From contig NZ_WOTO01000034.1 in the NCBI RefSeq assembly GCF_010993775.1, positions 37,900 to 101,899 of the forward strand: a stretch of DNA of 64,000 nt. The letters are read 5' to 3'. Positions 1 through 11,173 of this stretch are shown in pieces (the first letter of the stretch is position 1; every line of letters starts with the position of its first letter). The notes under the pieces are model-generated. The model worked only from the letters and a program-made list of their open reading frames with translations, was not told the DNA's origin and searched no databases. Both the position numbers and the translations under genes were made by a program. The DNA comes from Fodinicola feengrottensis (GTDB lineage Bacteria > Actinomycetota > Actinomycetes > Mycobacteriales > HKI-0501).

Positions 1-1198
1 ATCCGCTCGACCGACGACCGTGAGATCAACCGCGGCGCGAACCGCAGGATGACCCGCAACTCGCTGCCCTCGTCCAGGATCTGGATCCACAGGGCTCGGC
101 GGGCGGTGAAGTTGAAGGCCCATTCCGAGGTCACCCGCAAGCCGGGAAAAAGTCCAGATCGCGGCGGTGACCGCGATAGCTCAGCGCGATCGCCGGTCGC
201 ACGCCACCGCCGCGGACCGCGCGATTCACTGGAATACGGCGAAATCGCTGCAACTCCCGCATTCTCGTATGCAGTGCCGTAGACAGCGCCCGAAAACTCC
301 CGCCGAGGTGACCGGGCGCGGCCAGTGGCACCTCCTCGGCGAACATTCCGATGCTGTTGATCGTCGACCGCGTCCGGAGCCCGACCGCTACCCCGACGAC
401 CGGTTCCGGGTTTCCGTACCGATAAAGAATTCCGTAGAGCGCGGTTTGTATCAGCTCGAACAACGTGACCCCTAAGGCACTGCCGACCTCACGCATGTGG
501 GCACGGGTGGCGCCGTCGAGGACGAACTCGTAGTAGTCGCCTGGATCGGTTTCCGGCGGCACCGCCGAAAGGCCGGGCAAGATGACCTCATCTGGCCGTC
601 TCCAGTGTTCTCGCCAGAACTCCCGAGCCGCTGGCAGCATTTCGGTGAGATGCCTCTGTTCGTCCTGGAAATATTCGTCGTACTGGTAAGGCGGCGGGAA
701 GGTCGACTGACCACTACCGGACACGATTGCCGCGTACGCCCGGGAAAGTTGCCGGCCGAAAAACTCCATCGATTCGCCGTCGAAGACGATGTGATGTGCT
801 GTCACCAAAAGAACATGACATTTGTCATCGACAGCCACCAGTGTCATCCGCAGGAGCGGGCCTCGATCCAGCTCGAAGGGGCGGATCGTACGCTCCCGCA
901 GCACCTCGGCGAGATCACCGCCAGCGGGCAGTTTCACCTTCTCCACAAACGGAAGCTCACCGCTCGCTCGCACAAAGGGCTCACCGTCGCGCTCGGGCAG
1001 CACGCTTGTCAGGACCGGATTGGCGGCGACCACCGCCCGGGTCGCGGCCAGCAAAGCCGACTCGTCCAGGACGCCTTCGAAGGTAAGTGTGAAGGGAAGG
1101 TGATACTGCGTCCGCACCTGGCCTCGGCGCTCACTGAGCCAGACGCCCTGTTGCGCCAACGAGGCCGGACCGTCCGCTGGCGCGGGTGCGTTCACCAT
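1..1198 (-). CDS. NRPS condensation-domain protein (partial, frame broken)
   Basis: Start of a nonribosomal peptide synthetase running leftward off the window. From the ATG at 1198 a condensation domain begins almost at once (SLAQQGVWLSERRG) and carries the catalytic motif HHIVFDGES, an HHxxxDG variant. The frame stops near 131, but after one missing base in a TTTTTCCC run the other frame continues as a typical condensation-domain tail (EWAFNFTARRALWIQ) to base 1. The gene is therefore probably intact and larger than what is seen. A purine-rich GGGAG precedes the start. It diverges from the rightward NRPS operon, with which it shares a 350-bp control region. The substrate cannot be read because no adenylation domain is in view. 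Confidence 0.8.
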
Positions 1199-1354
1199 TC
1201 ACACTCCCTCACTATCCTTGTGCGGCAACAGAATGCGCGCACCACCATGGGCGGGGAAAGCAGAATCGTACGCCACCGTGGCACGGCCTGGTCATCTTGC
1301 GGACGTCCTGGGACATATCCGGCCGAGCTTCCTTCGTTAGTTTAATTCTTTCTG

Positions 1355-1383
1355 TTGACGACATGATTTTGCCGCAGTAGCGT
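1355..1383 (+). promoter_or_regulatory. Putative promoter of the NRPS operon
   Basis: TTGACG, 17-base spacer, TAGCGT, about 170 bases before the NRPS start at 1553. It matches the actinobacterial housekeeping pattern (TTGACn / TAnnnT). Assigned by eye only. Confidence 0.4.
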
Positions 1384-1398
1384 CGCCACAACGCCGTG

Positions 1399-1415
1399 GC
1401 AGGAATATTTCCTGC
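1399..1415. promoter_or_regulatory. Operator-like palindrome in the NRPS leader
   Basis: Perfect 7-base arms GCAGGAA / TTCCTGC around TAT. They extend imperfectly into CCG and CGG flanks. The site lies just downstream of the putative promoter, between the two divergent NRPS genes, where a repressor could act on either side. No regulator gene of the cluster is visible to pair with it. Confidence 0.35.
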
Positions 1416-1552
1416 GGCGGCGCTGTCCACGGGGAGGTTGGGCGAGAGAGAGCGCGGATTTCGGTACCACGCTGACAAACCCAAAACGAGCACGGGCGCT
1501 TTCGCATGCCCGTAAATAGCCTTGTGTCAAAAGAAGCAGGAGCAGGACAAAG

Positions 1553-4500
1553 ATGACCGACCTGTCCGCGCGCACGGCGGGACAGTCGGCTGACCGCCGT
1601 CCCCCTGGTGGCCGAGCGGTTGCGCCGGCGCGCGGCGCAGGGACCCGGGACGATCGGACGACTCGATCCGGACGGGCCCATCCGGATGTCTTTCCAACAG
1701 GAACGTCTGTGGTTCATGGACCAACTCGCGCCGGAGTCAACCGCGTACACGATTCCGCTCGCCGCTGCGCTTCACGGCCAGATGGACCCGGCGCGACTGC
1801 GACGTGCGCTCGCCGCGCTGGCCGCCCGGCACGAGGTGTTACGGATGTGTTTCCCGGCCGCCGCGACCGGCGAACCACGGGTGGAAATCCAGGAGCGGAC
1901 CGAAATTCCGCTGATCGTACGCGCGGCGCAGAGCCAGGCTGAGGCCCAGGACATTATCCGGTCCGCCCATCTCGAGCCGTTCGATCTGGCGACCGGGCCG
2001 CTCGCGCGAGCGGTGCTGGTCCGCCTCGGCGCAGACGAGCACCAGTTGGCCTTGCCGATCCACCACATCGCGAGCGATGGCTGGTCCACCGCGCTCGTGC
2101 TTTCCGACCTGATCGCCCTCTACAACGGCTCAACACTCCCGGACCTGCGCTGCTCGTACTCGGACTACGCGTACCGGCAGCGAACCCAGCCGGTCCAGCT
2201 GCAGCTGGCCTACTGGAAGGAGCGGCTGGCCGGGCTGCCCAGGCTGGAACTGCCCACCGACCACATTCGGCCAGCGATCCAGACGTACGCTGGCGCGGCC
2301 CATCATTTCGTTGTCGACCCGGCGCTTTCCACCGAGCTGGCGGCGTTCGCGAACACCCATCGCGCCACCCTCTACATGGTTATTCTGGGTGCCTTCCAGG
2401 CACTCCTGGCACGCGCCAGCGGCCAGCACGACTTCGCGGTCGGCTCCCCGGTGGGCGGTCGTTTCCTTCCAGAGACCGAAGACCTCGTCGGCTGCTTCAT
2501 CAACATGATCACGATGCGTGCCGACCTTTCCGGCGATCCATCGTTCGCCGAGCTGCTGGGCCGTACCCGTGACCATACGTTGGACGCCCTCGCGCACCAG
2601 GAGCTTCCGTTCGAAAGGCTCGTACAGGAACTGAACGTGCCCCGTGACGCAGCGCGGTCACCGCTTTTCGGGGTTATCTTCGCCTTGCAGAACTATCAGA
2701 ACATCGACCAGCCTGCGATCGGGCCACAGCTGGAAATCCTGCCGGCCGAGCTCACCTCGACCCGATTCGACCTGGAGCTTTACTGCGCCGAGAACGCGAG
2801 GGGCATTGCCGGGACTTTCGTCTACAACACCGACCTCTTCGAGGCCGGAACGATTGCCCGGCTCGGCGATCAGCTGATCCGACTGCTCCACGAGGTGGTA
2901 CGCCGACCGACCGCTCGGCTGTCCGAAGTGGACCTCAGCGACCCCGCCGAACGGGAACTGCTGGCCAGCTGGAATGCGACCACCGCCGATTTCCGGTCGA
3001 ACGCCACCCTGCATTCACTGATCGAGCAACAGATCGCTCGTACGCCCGATGCTCCCGCCCTGTCTTTTGACGGCCAGACCGTCAGCTATCGCGACCTCGA
3101 CGATCGCGCCAACCGGCTGGCGTTCAGGTTGCGTGGACTCGGCGCCGGTCCCGGCGTACTGGTGGCCGTGTGTTTGGAACGGTCGGAAGAACTCGTGATC
3201 GCGCTGCTCGCGACGCTGAAGACCGGCGCCGGATATGTGCCGCTGGATCCGGGATATCCACCGGCCCGACTGGCTTTCATGCTGGCTGACTGCGCGGCAC
3301 CGATCGTACTGACTCATACACAGGCGGTGGCCTCGCTGCCCGAAACGGCTGCGACGATCGTCCGACTCGATGGGGACTTTCCCGACAGCGCAGGAATTCC
3401 GCTGCCTGCGGTGGATTCGTCGAACATCGCGTACGCGATCTACACGTCCGGAACCACCGGGCAACCCAAGGCCGCGATGATCAGCCACCGCGCGATCGTC
3501 AACCGGCTGGAGTGGATGCAGAAAGAATATCCCCTTGGTCCGGGCGACGCCGTTTTACAGAAGACACCGGCGAGTTTCGACGTGTCCGTCTGGGAATTCT
3601 TCTGGCCGCTGCTGACCGGCGCCCGGCTCGTACTGGCGCAGCCGGACGGGCACCGAGATCCCGCCTATCTGGTAAAGACCGTTCAGACCGAGTCGATCAC
3701 CACGATCCATTTCGTCCCGTCCATGCTGGCGATGCTGTTGGCCGAGGAGGGGGTGACAAGCTGCCACGGCCTGCGGCGGATTTTCTGCAGTGGCGAAGAG
3801 CTTCCCGTCGACCTGGCCCGCAAATGCCTGGCGACTCTGCCGGCGGCCCTGCACAATCTGTACGGACCAACCGAAGCCGCCGTTGACGTATCTGCCTGGC
3901 ACTGCACCGCCGACCAGCTCGCCGGCCTCGCCCGGGTGCCGATTGGCCGGCCAATCCAGAATATCCAGCTGTACGTACTCGACGACACCCTTCGCCAGCT
4001 GCCGGTCGGTATGCCCGGCGAGCTGCACATCGGCGGAATCGGGCTGGCCAACGGCTATCTCGGCCGTCCATCGTTGACCGCAGAGCGATTCATCCCGAAT
4101 CCATTCGGCGCGGGCCGGCTCTCTATCGGACCGGCGACCTGGCTCGGTGGCGGCCGGACGGCACGCTGGACTTTCTCGGTCGAATCGACGATCAGGTGAA
4201 AATCCGCGGCCAACGCATCGAGCTCGGCGAGATCGAGGCCGCACTGCGCGAACTCTCCGGGGTCACCGATGCGGCCGCCGCCGTTCACGAATTTTTCCCC
4301 GGTGACAAGAGAATCGTGGGCTACCTCGTCGCCAAGGACTCGATCGCCAAGGACCGGGCCCAGCTCCAGCAAGCGCTGAAGAAGCGGCTACCCGCGTATA
4401 TGGTGCCGGCCGCTTTCGTCGAGCTCACAGCACTTCCGCTTTCCTCCAGCGGAAAGCTGGACCGCCGCGCGTTGCCAGCGCCGCCTCCGGACGACACCGA

Positions 4501-6944
4501 AAGCGGTGACTACCGGGCTCCAGCAGCCGGCACCGAGACTGTCATCGCCCAGGCATGGGCGCAAGTGCTGGGAAGAAAGGGCATCGGGGCTGACGACAAC
4601 TTCTTTGATCTGGGCGGCCATTCCTTGGTTGCCACCCAGGTCGTCGCCAAGGTGCGCGCGGCTACCGGCGTCGCGCTGTCGGTGATGGATCTGTTCACCT
4701 CGCCCACTATTCGTGAACTCGCCACGCTCGTCGATAGGCCTGCGGACACCCATCGGCCTCGGCCGCTGTTGTACGAACTGACCGCTCCGGTGCCGGCCGG
4801 GCAACGGGTTCTCAGTTATGTCTGCATCCCGTACGGCGGCGGGACCGCGGCGATTTTCCAGCCACTGGCGCAGGCGCTGCCGGCCGGGCATCGGCTGTTC
4901 GCGGTCGCCGCGCCCGGCGACGAGGTGGGCCTCGCGGAAGAATCGATCCCGCTTGACGAGCTGGCGACCAAGTGTGTCAACGAAATCCTCGTGCGGGTCG
5001 ACGGGCCGATCGCACTTTATGCGCACTGCGCCGGAGCGGCGCTCGCCGTGCAGATCGCGCGCCGGCTGGAAACCGCCGGGCGTACCGTGACGGCGATCTA
5101 CTTCGGCGCGGTCTTTCCCTTCGCCAAGCCCGGAAAACGGGTCTGGTCCGGATTGAGCACACTCGCCGGCATGAAACGGTTGCGGGCCGACCAGGCTTTC
5201 GCGAACTGGTTGGCGGTCATCGGCGACCTGGATCCGGCCAGCGCCCGGCAGGTCGTACGCATTGCCCGCCGAGCGGCGGTCCGTGCTGAGGAGTTCTTCA
5301 CGGACCTTCTGCGGGAACCAAAAGATCGCCTGCGCACGCCGATCATCTCGGTCGTTGGCGAGCACGACCCGGACACCGAATTCGCCGCCGAACGCTATCG
5401 TGAATGGCATTTCCTCACCGACACGACCGCGTTGGCGACCCTCGACGAGGCCGGCCACTTCTTCGTGACGTACCGGGCCAAGGAACTGGCCGATATCGTC
5501 ACCACCGCACATCATCAGCTCGCCGACGAAGAACCGGGCCCTGTTGGCGACGAAAACTGGCGGATAGCAGGTGTTTTCCCGGTCCGCCGCCGCCAGGTCA
5601 TCATCGGCCCACAGCCGAGCATGCGCAGATTTCTCACGGTGGCCTCCGGCCAGCTCGTCTCGATCGTCGGGTCGGCACTGACCGAATTCGCCCTGCCGAT
5701 GTGGATCTACCTGAAAACCGGCTCACTGCTCAGTTTCGCTTTGCTGGCGGTGGCCGGCCTGCTGCCGGGAATGGTGGTCGCACCGCTGGCCGGCGCACTG
5801 GTCGATCGCTACGACCGTCGGCTGATCATGCTCCTTGGCGACTGCGCGGCCGGCGGCACCCAGCTGGCGCTCGGGATTCTGTTCTTTTCCGGGCATCTCC
5901 AGCTGTGGCAGATCTACCCGCTGGTGGGTCTGTTATCGGTGGCCCTTTCGTTCCAGCGCCTCGCCTACGGCTCGGCCGTAGCGCAGCTGGCGCCCAAACA
6001 CTATCTCGGCCACGCCAACGGGGTGGTCCAGATGATCGGCGGCGCGTCACAGGTCCTGGTGCCGCTGGTCGCGGTCGGGCTGTTGGCCTCGATCGGCCTC
6101 GGCGGCATCCTCATTTTCGATGTCGCCAGCTATGTTTTCGCGATCGCCGTGGTTTCGCTCGTACGCTTCCCCACCACGCTCGCCCGGCACCGCAAGGAAC
6201 CACTGTTGGCCGAGACAGTCAACGGCTTCCGGTTCTCCTGGGGGCAGCGCGGCTTCCGTGCCATGCTGCTGTTTTTCATGGTGCTGAACATCTTCTTGGC
6301 GCCGATGTTCATGCTCGTCTCACCGACCGTACTTTCCTTCGCCAGCCTCGCCGACGCTGGCCGGGTGGCTCTCGCGGGCGGAGTGGGGGTGCTGCTGGGC
6401 GGGCTGGTGATGGCTTTCTGGGGCGGCCCACGGCACCAGCGACTGCGCGGCGTTTTCCTCTGTGCGTTGGCATGCGGAGCCGCCTGCGTGATCACCGGCC
6501 TGCGGGCCAACCTCTGGGTGCTGGCGGCCGGCGCGCTGTTGATGTCGCTTTGTGTGACCCTGCTCAACAGCCTCTACGCCACCATCGTGCACGTGAAGGT
6601 GCCCGCAACGATTCCACGGCCGGGTTTTCGCGGTGAACACCCTGATCGCGTGGTCCACGCTTCCGCTGGGATGGGCGATTATCGGACCGTACGGGATCCA
6701 TCTCCTGCAGCCGCTGATGAATCCAGGCGGCGCGCTGGCCACCAGTGTCGGCGCGGTCATCGGCACCGGACCGGGCCGGGGCGCCGGTCTCGCCTACTTG
6801 CTGTTCGGCGCGGCAATCATCATCCTGGTGCTGGTGTCCATGCGCATTCGGTTGCTGAGGAATTTCGACACGGATGTACCAAACGGTGCCATGGATGACC
6901 TCGTCGGATATGAGATCATCCGGCAACGAACGGAAAACCGGTGA
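1553..6944 (+). CDS. NRPS C-A(Ser)-T-TE fused to MFS exporter
   Basis: Multidomain synthetase of about 1,790 residues. The ATG at 1553 is preceded by AGGAGCAGGA. Domain order by residue: condensation about 30-460 (HHIASDG); adenylation about 490-965 (YTSGTTGQPK, NLYGPTEAA); carrier about 980-1060 (LGGHSL); thioesterase about 1070-1335; then a 12-helix-type MFS domain from about 1355 to the end. Reading the ten adenylation pocket positions gives D-V-W-H-F-S-L-V-D-K, the established serine code family. The thioesterase nucleophile motif is AHCAGA (Cys codon 5027-5029), with GEHD and DEAGHFF supplying Asp and His. Three or more indels interrupt the frame (extra C near 1604, extra CT near 4124, extra C near 6604); removing them restores one protein. 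It ends in a GTGA overlap with the next gene. Fusion to MFS suggests that release and export of the product are coupled (inference). Confidence 0.85.
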
Positions 6945-8442
6945 CGAGCGGGTTGGCGGCCGCCCGCCGGGGCCACACCGTACCCGACCTGCTCGCCGCC
7001 AGAGCCGCCCACCAACCCGACCGGTTGGCTCTCGCGGTTGGCGCGCACTCGCTGACTTTCGGCGAGTGGGAAGCAAAGTCCAGCGTGGTCGCGGGGGCGC
7101 TGCGTCATCGAGGCGTCGAGCGCGGCGAGCGAGTGGCGCTGGTGTACGGGACGCGGCACTGGATCGACTTCGCGGTGGCTTTCTGCGCTGTACAGAAGGC
7201 CGGCGGAGTGCCCGTACCGGTGTCCGAACGGCTGGCCCCAGCCGAACGCGACTATATTCTGCACCACTGCACCGCGGCCGGCGTCCTGCATGCCGAAGAT
7301 GTCCATGTCACAGCGGAAAATGCGTGGTCCGCGACACTGGCGAAATGCCAGGACGGATCCGAGCCAGTCAAGGGGACGGCCTCGCCGTCCGACCTGGCCC
7401 AGATCATCTACACGTCCGGAACGACCGGCCGCCCCAAGGGCGTCAGTGCCACTCACGGCAACCTGACTTTCGGCTGCACGACCGGCGAGCGTCGAGTGAA
7501 GCTGGCGCATTCGGACCATTTCCTGCACGCCTTTCCGGTCGGCACCAACGCCTGTCAGACCGCGCTTTTGACCGCTCTGGATGCCCGGCCGGCCGGTGTC
7601 GCAATGTCCCGGTTCACCCCGGGCCACCTCGGCCGGCTCATCGAGAAATACCACCCCGGAACACTCTTTCTGGTGCCCACCATGGCGATCGAGGCACTCA
7701 CCGCCCGCCCGCCTTGCCGAGCGGTTCGACCTGTCCTCGGTAGTCATGGTCGGCGTGAGTGCGGCGGCGCTGCCCCCGGCGGTCGCGGTGGCCCTCACCG
7801 AAGCCTTCGAAAACGCGACCGTGGTCAACACTTACACCTCAACCGAGGCGGCTCCGGCGCAGACCACCATGGTGTTCGACCCGCGCCGGCCGACGGCGTT
7901 GGGCCGGCCGGCATCAGCGGCCGACCTTCAGATCGCTTCGTCAGAAGGAAAGCCCGTACCGGCCGGCGAAGTGGGCGAGGTCTGGTTGCGGTCACCGGTC
8001 CGGCCACGGGAGTACTACGCCGATCCGGCCGCGACCGCCGCGGTTTTCCGGGGCAGCTGGGTGCGGATGGGCGACCTCGGCCGGCTTGACGAGGAGGGTA
8101 TCTCTCTACCTGGTTGACCGGGAGTCGGAAGTACTCAAGTCTGGCGCCGAAAAAGTCTCGACGCTGCAGGTGGAGGCGGCCCTTTACGAGCATCCCCGGA
8201 TAGCCGAGGCTGCTGTTTTCGGTATCCCTCATCCAGTGCTGGGCACCGCCATCGCGGCCGCCGTGGTGCCACGCGGCGAGGTCGTGCCGAGCGAATTACG
8301 TGCCTTCCTGGCCGGGCGGCTCGCCAGCCATCAACTGCCCAGCACGATCCACGTACGGGATGCGTTGCCCCACAACGAGAACGGCAAAGTGCTCAAGCGG
8401 GCGCTGCGAGATCAGCTGATCGCCGAGCAGGAAGGCAACTGA
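6941..8442 (+). CDS. AMP-dependent acyl/aryl ligase (acyl-CoA synthetase-like)
   Basis: Member of the ANL adenylate-forming superfamily, about 500 residues. GTG start overlaps the stop of the NRPS. Motifs: YTSGTTGRPKG (P-loop), NTYTSTEAAP (A5), MGDLGRLDEEG, then NGKVLKRALRD near the C-terminus, which contains the catalytic lysine. The loading motif resembles acyl-CoA or acyl-ACP ligases more than amino-acid adenylation domains, and there is no fused carrier. With the free carrier protein at 10182 it could activate an acyl starter or side chain for the peptide (inference). Two indels break the frame: a four-base CCGC duplication near 7715 and a slip in the CTCTCT stretch near 8098. Confidence 0.8.
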
Positions 8443-10185
8443 ATGTCCGAGCAGCTCAGCGTCACCCTCCAAGACACCGTCCTGGACCATTTCCTTCGCA
8501 GCGCACAGCAAACTCCGGAAGCCGTGGCGGTGGTCTTCGACCAGACCCGGCTGACCTACCGAGAGCTGGACGCGGCGGCGAATGCGTTGGCCGCACGACT
8601 CTGGGCGGCCGGAGTGCGGTCGGGCGGCTTGGTCGGTGTCCACATGGGACGCTCGGCCGAGCTGGTGGTGGCGGTGTTGGGCATTCTGCGAGCTGGCGCG
8701 GCTTATCTGCCACTGGACCCCTCCTACCCCACCGAACGGATCGCTTTCATCGCCGCCGATGCGGCCGCTCCGGTCATGGTGACCCGGTACGGCGAGGAAT
8801 CACCGTTGCCTGGGAAGGTGGTGACGGTCGATCTGGCAGAACTTCTCCGCACGCCGGATCTGCCCCCGCCTCAGGAAAATGGCGACCTCGCTTACGTGAT
8901 CTACACGTCCGGATCGACTGGACAACCCAAGGGCGTGGAGATCGGGCATCGGGCCCTCGCCAACCTGATTGGCTCTTTTTCTGCCGAATTAGGGGCTTCG
9001 CCGGCGGACCGCTGGCTCGGGCTGACCTCACTGTCGTTCGACATCGCGGCTTTGGAGATATTCCTGCCGTTGACGTCCGGCGGCCGACTGGTCATGGCGC
9101 CGGACACGGCCGTACGGGATGGCCGCGCGCTCGCGAGGATGATCCGCGACCAGGCCGTCACGCATGTGCAGGCCACTCCGTCGAGCTGGCGACTGCTGGT
9201 TCCTGAACTCGGCGGCGAGCCCACCCTGGTCGCACTGTGCGGCGGAGAGCCGCTGCCGGTCCCGCTGGCGAAAGAAATCCGGGTACGGGTTCGCCGCCTC
9301 CTGAATGTCTACGGCCCGACCGAAACCACGGTCTGGTCCACAGTGGACGATCTGCCCGCCGACCCGGACACCGTTACCATCGGCCGCCCGATAGCCAACA
9401 CTGACCTCTACGTGCTGGATGAGTCGCTCGCGGCCGTCCCGGCCGGCTCCCCCGGCGAGCTTTTCATTGGCGGTGCAGGACTTGCCGCCGGCTACCACAA
9501 CCAGCCGGAGTTGACCGCCACGCGGTTCGTGTCGAACCCGTACGGGCCGGGCCGGATCTACCGCACTGGTGATCTCGCACGCATCCGGGCGGACGGTCGG
9601 CTGGATTTCCTTGGCCGGCTGGACGATCAGGTCAAGATCCGCGGTCACCGGATCGAGCTGGGCGAAATCGAGGCCCGACTGCTGTCCCACCCGACCGTGG
9701 CCGAGGCGGCGGTCGCGGCCGTTGGCGAAGAAGATCCGCAGCTGGTCGGATACGTGGTGGCGGCCGCCGGATCCACCGTGGACAGTGCGGTGTTGTCCGA
9801 CCACCTGAGCCGATCGCTGCCGGCGGTGATGGTGCCCAACGCGTACGTATGGCTTGGCTCGCTTCCGTTGACTCCGAACGGGAAACTCGACCGATCGGCG
9901 CTGCCGGCTCCGCCGCGTACGCGAGATGTCGAGGCGGCGCCCGCGTACACCGGAGTCGCCGCCCAGGTGCAAGAAGTCTGGTGTGAGGTGCTGCGGATCG
10001 ACGACATTGGGCCGAACGAGGACCTTTTTGACCTCGGCGGCCACTCGTTGACGATGACCAAGATCATCGCGCGGCTGCGGTCGCGGCTCGGGGTGGAAGT
10101 CCCACTCGATGTTTTCTTCGACACGCCCACCATCTCCGGCGTGGTGGCGGCCGTCGTCGGACTCCAGCAGGAGATGGCCGAATGA
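8443..10185 (+). CDS. NRPS adenylation-carrier didomain
   Basis: Intact 580-residue protein with an adenylation domain (residues about 15-505) and a carrier domain (about 515-575, DLGGHSL). Core motifs are clear: YTSGSTGQPKG, NVYGPTETT, YRTGDLAR, NGKLDRSALP. My reading of the pocket is D-I-L-Q-A-C-V-V-W-K. It shares the D-I-L-Q start and W-K end with the glycine code family but differs in the middle, so glycine or another small amino acid is only a suggestion. There is no condensation or thioesterase domain, so it must hand its amino acid to a partner in trans, perhaps the free condensation protein at 12114. Start and stop overlap or abut the neighbours. Confidence 0.9.
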   Translation: MSEQLSVTLQDTVLDHFLRSAQQTPEAVAVVFDQTRLTYRELDAAANALAARLWAAGVRSGGLVGVHMGRSAELVVAVLGILRAGAAYLPLDPSYPTERIAFIAADAAAPVMVTRYGEESPLPGKVVTVDLAELLRTPDLPPPQENGDLAYVIYTSGSTGQPKGVEIGHRALANLIGSFSAELGASPADRWLGLTSLSFDIAALEIFLPLTSGGRLVMAPDTAVRDGRALARMIRDQAVTHVQATPSSWRLLVPELGGEPTLVALCGGEPLPVPLAKEIRVRVRRLLNVYGPTETTVWSTVDDLPADPDTVTIGRPIANTDLYVLDESLAAVPAGSPGELFIGGAGLAAGYHNQPELTATRFVSNPYGPGRIYRTGDLARIRADGRLDFLGRLDDQVKIRGHRIELGEIEARLLSHPTVAEAAVAAVGEEDPQLVGYVVAAAGSTVDSAVLSDHLSRSLPAVMVPNAYVWLGSLPLTPNGKLDRSALPAPPRTRDVEAAPAYTGVAAQVQEVWCEVLRIDDIGPNEDLFDLGGHSLTMTKIIARLRSRLGVEVPLDVFFDTPTISGVVAAVVGLQQEMAE

Positions 10186-10439
10186 GCGTCCGAGAGAAAG
10201 TGGCCGCACTGGTGGCCGCGGCGTGCGATCACACGATCGGCGCCGACGACGTGCTCGCGCACGGTGATTCGTTGGCATCGCTGGGCGTCGGCTCGCTGGC
10301 ATATCTGCGGCTCATCGACTCACTGGAGTCCGAATACGACGTGCGGATCGACTTGGACGCGGACGTGACCTTCCTGGAAAGTCTGGACGCGATGGTCGAG
10401 CAGCTGGCCAGGCTCGGCGTACGAGAAACCGGGACCTAA
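10182..10439 (+). CDS. Stand-alone acyl/peptidyl carrier protein
   Basis: 85 residues with four-helix carrier pattern. The phosphopantetheine serine sits in LGVGSLAYLRLIDSLE. Translation is coupled to the upstream didomain (ATGA overlap). It probably carries the acyl or amino-acyl group loaded by the AMP ligase or is a tailoring platform (inference). Confidence 0.85.
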   Translation: MSVREKVAALVAAACDHTIGADDVLAHGDSLASLGVGSLAYLRLIDSLESEYDVRIDLDADVTFLESLDAMVEQLARLGVRETGT

Positions 10440-10441
10440 CC

Positions 10442-11173
10442 GTGCGAACGGTCGGATCAGGCTTTCTGGGTCAAAACCTGGCGGCCATCGCGAGCCGGCA
10501 CCCGGACGCGGTGGTCTTCGCGGCCGGGCCGTCCAGTGGCGCGTCAACGGAAACCTCGGATTTCGACCGGGAAGCCGTACGGCTGCGGGAAACCCTCGCT
10601 CATTGTACGACTTCCGGCGAACGTCTGGTCTATATCTCCACCGCATCGGCCGGGCTTTACGGCCGTGCCGAACCGGTCAGCCGAGAGTCGGGTCCGGCGC
10701 GACCTGAATCGCCCTACGGACAACACAAACTCCGAATGGAGGACATTGTCGCCAAGGCCGACCCAGCACATCTGACTGTCCGGCTGGCCTATCCGGTGGG
10801 CCGCCGGCAGCCAGCGCACCAGCTCGTGCCGGCGTTGGTCGCGAACATCCGGTCCGGCAAGGTGAAAGTCCTGTCCGGAGCCCGTCGAGACCTCATCGAC
10901 GCGGCCGATTTCGTTCGTACGGTGGACAGTCTGCTCGACGCCCGAGTGACCGGTGTGGTCAATGTCGGGTCCGGTCATCCGGTGCCGGTGTCCGAACTGG
11001 TCGCCGAGCTGGAGAAACGGCTGGGTATCACGGCCACTATCGAGCTGGTGGCAAGCCCGGCGGATCCCCGGATCTGTACGGAAAAGCTCCGCCAGCTGGT
11101 GCCTGCGGTGGCGGATTTCGGTTTCGGCGCGGACTACTTCCGCCAGGTCCTTGATCGGTACGTGCTCCGATGA
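10442..11173 (+). CDS. NAD(P)-dependent epimerase/dehydratase (extended SDR)
   Basis: 243-residue Rossmann protein. The nucleotide-binding turn is GSGFLGQN close to the N-terminus, and the active-site pair YGQHK follows at about residue 95-100. The first beta strand is unusually short, so a few N-terminal residues may be hidden by an indel. Family members act as nucleotide-sugar epimerases, dehydratases or 4-ketoreductases. Next to the 2,3-dehydratase and 3-ketoreductase, a 4-ketoreduction in sugar assembly is the simplest role (inference). Overlaps the glycosyltransferase start by four bases. Confidence 0.75.
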   Translation: MRTVGSGFLGQNLAAIASRHPDAVVFAAGPSSGASTETSDFDREAVRLRETLAHCTTSGERLVYISTASAGLYGRAEPVSRESGPARPESPYGQHKLRMEDIVAKADPAHLTVRLAYPVGRRQPAHQLVPALVANIRSGKVKVLSGARRDLIDAADFVRTVDSLLDARVTGVVNVGSGHPVPVSELVAELEKRLGITATIELVASPADPRICTEKLRQLVPAVADFGFGADYFRQVLDRYVLR

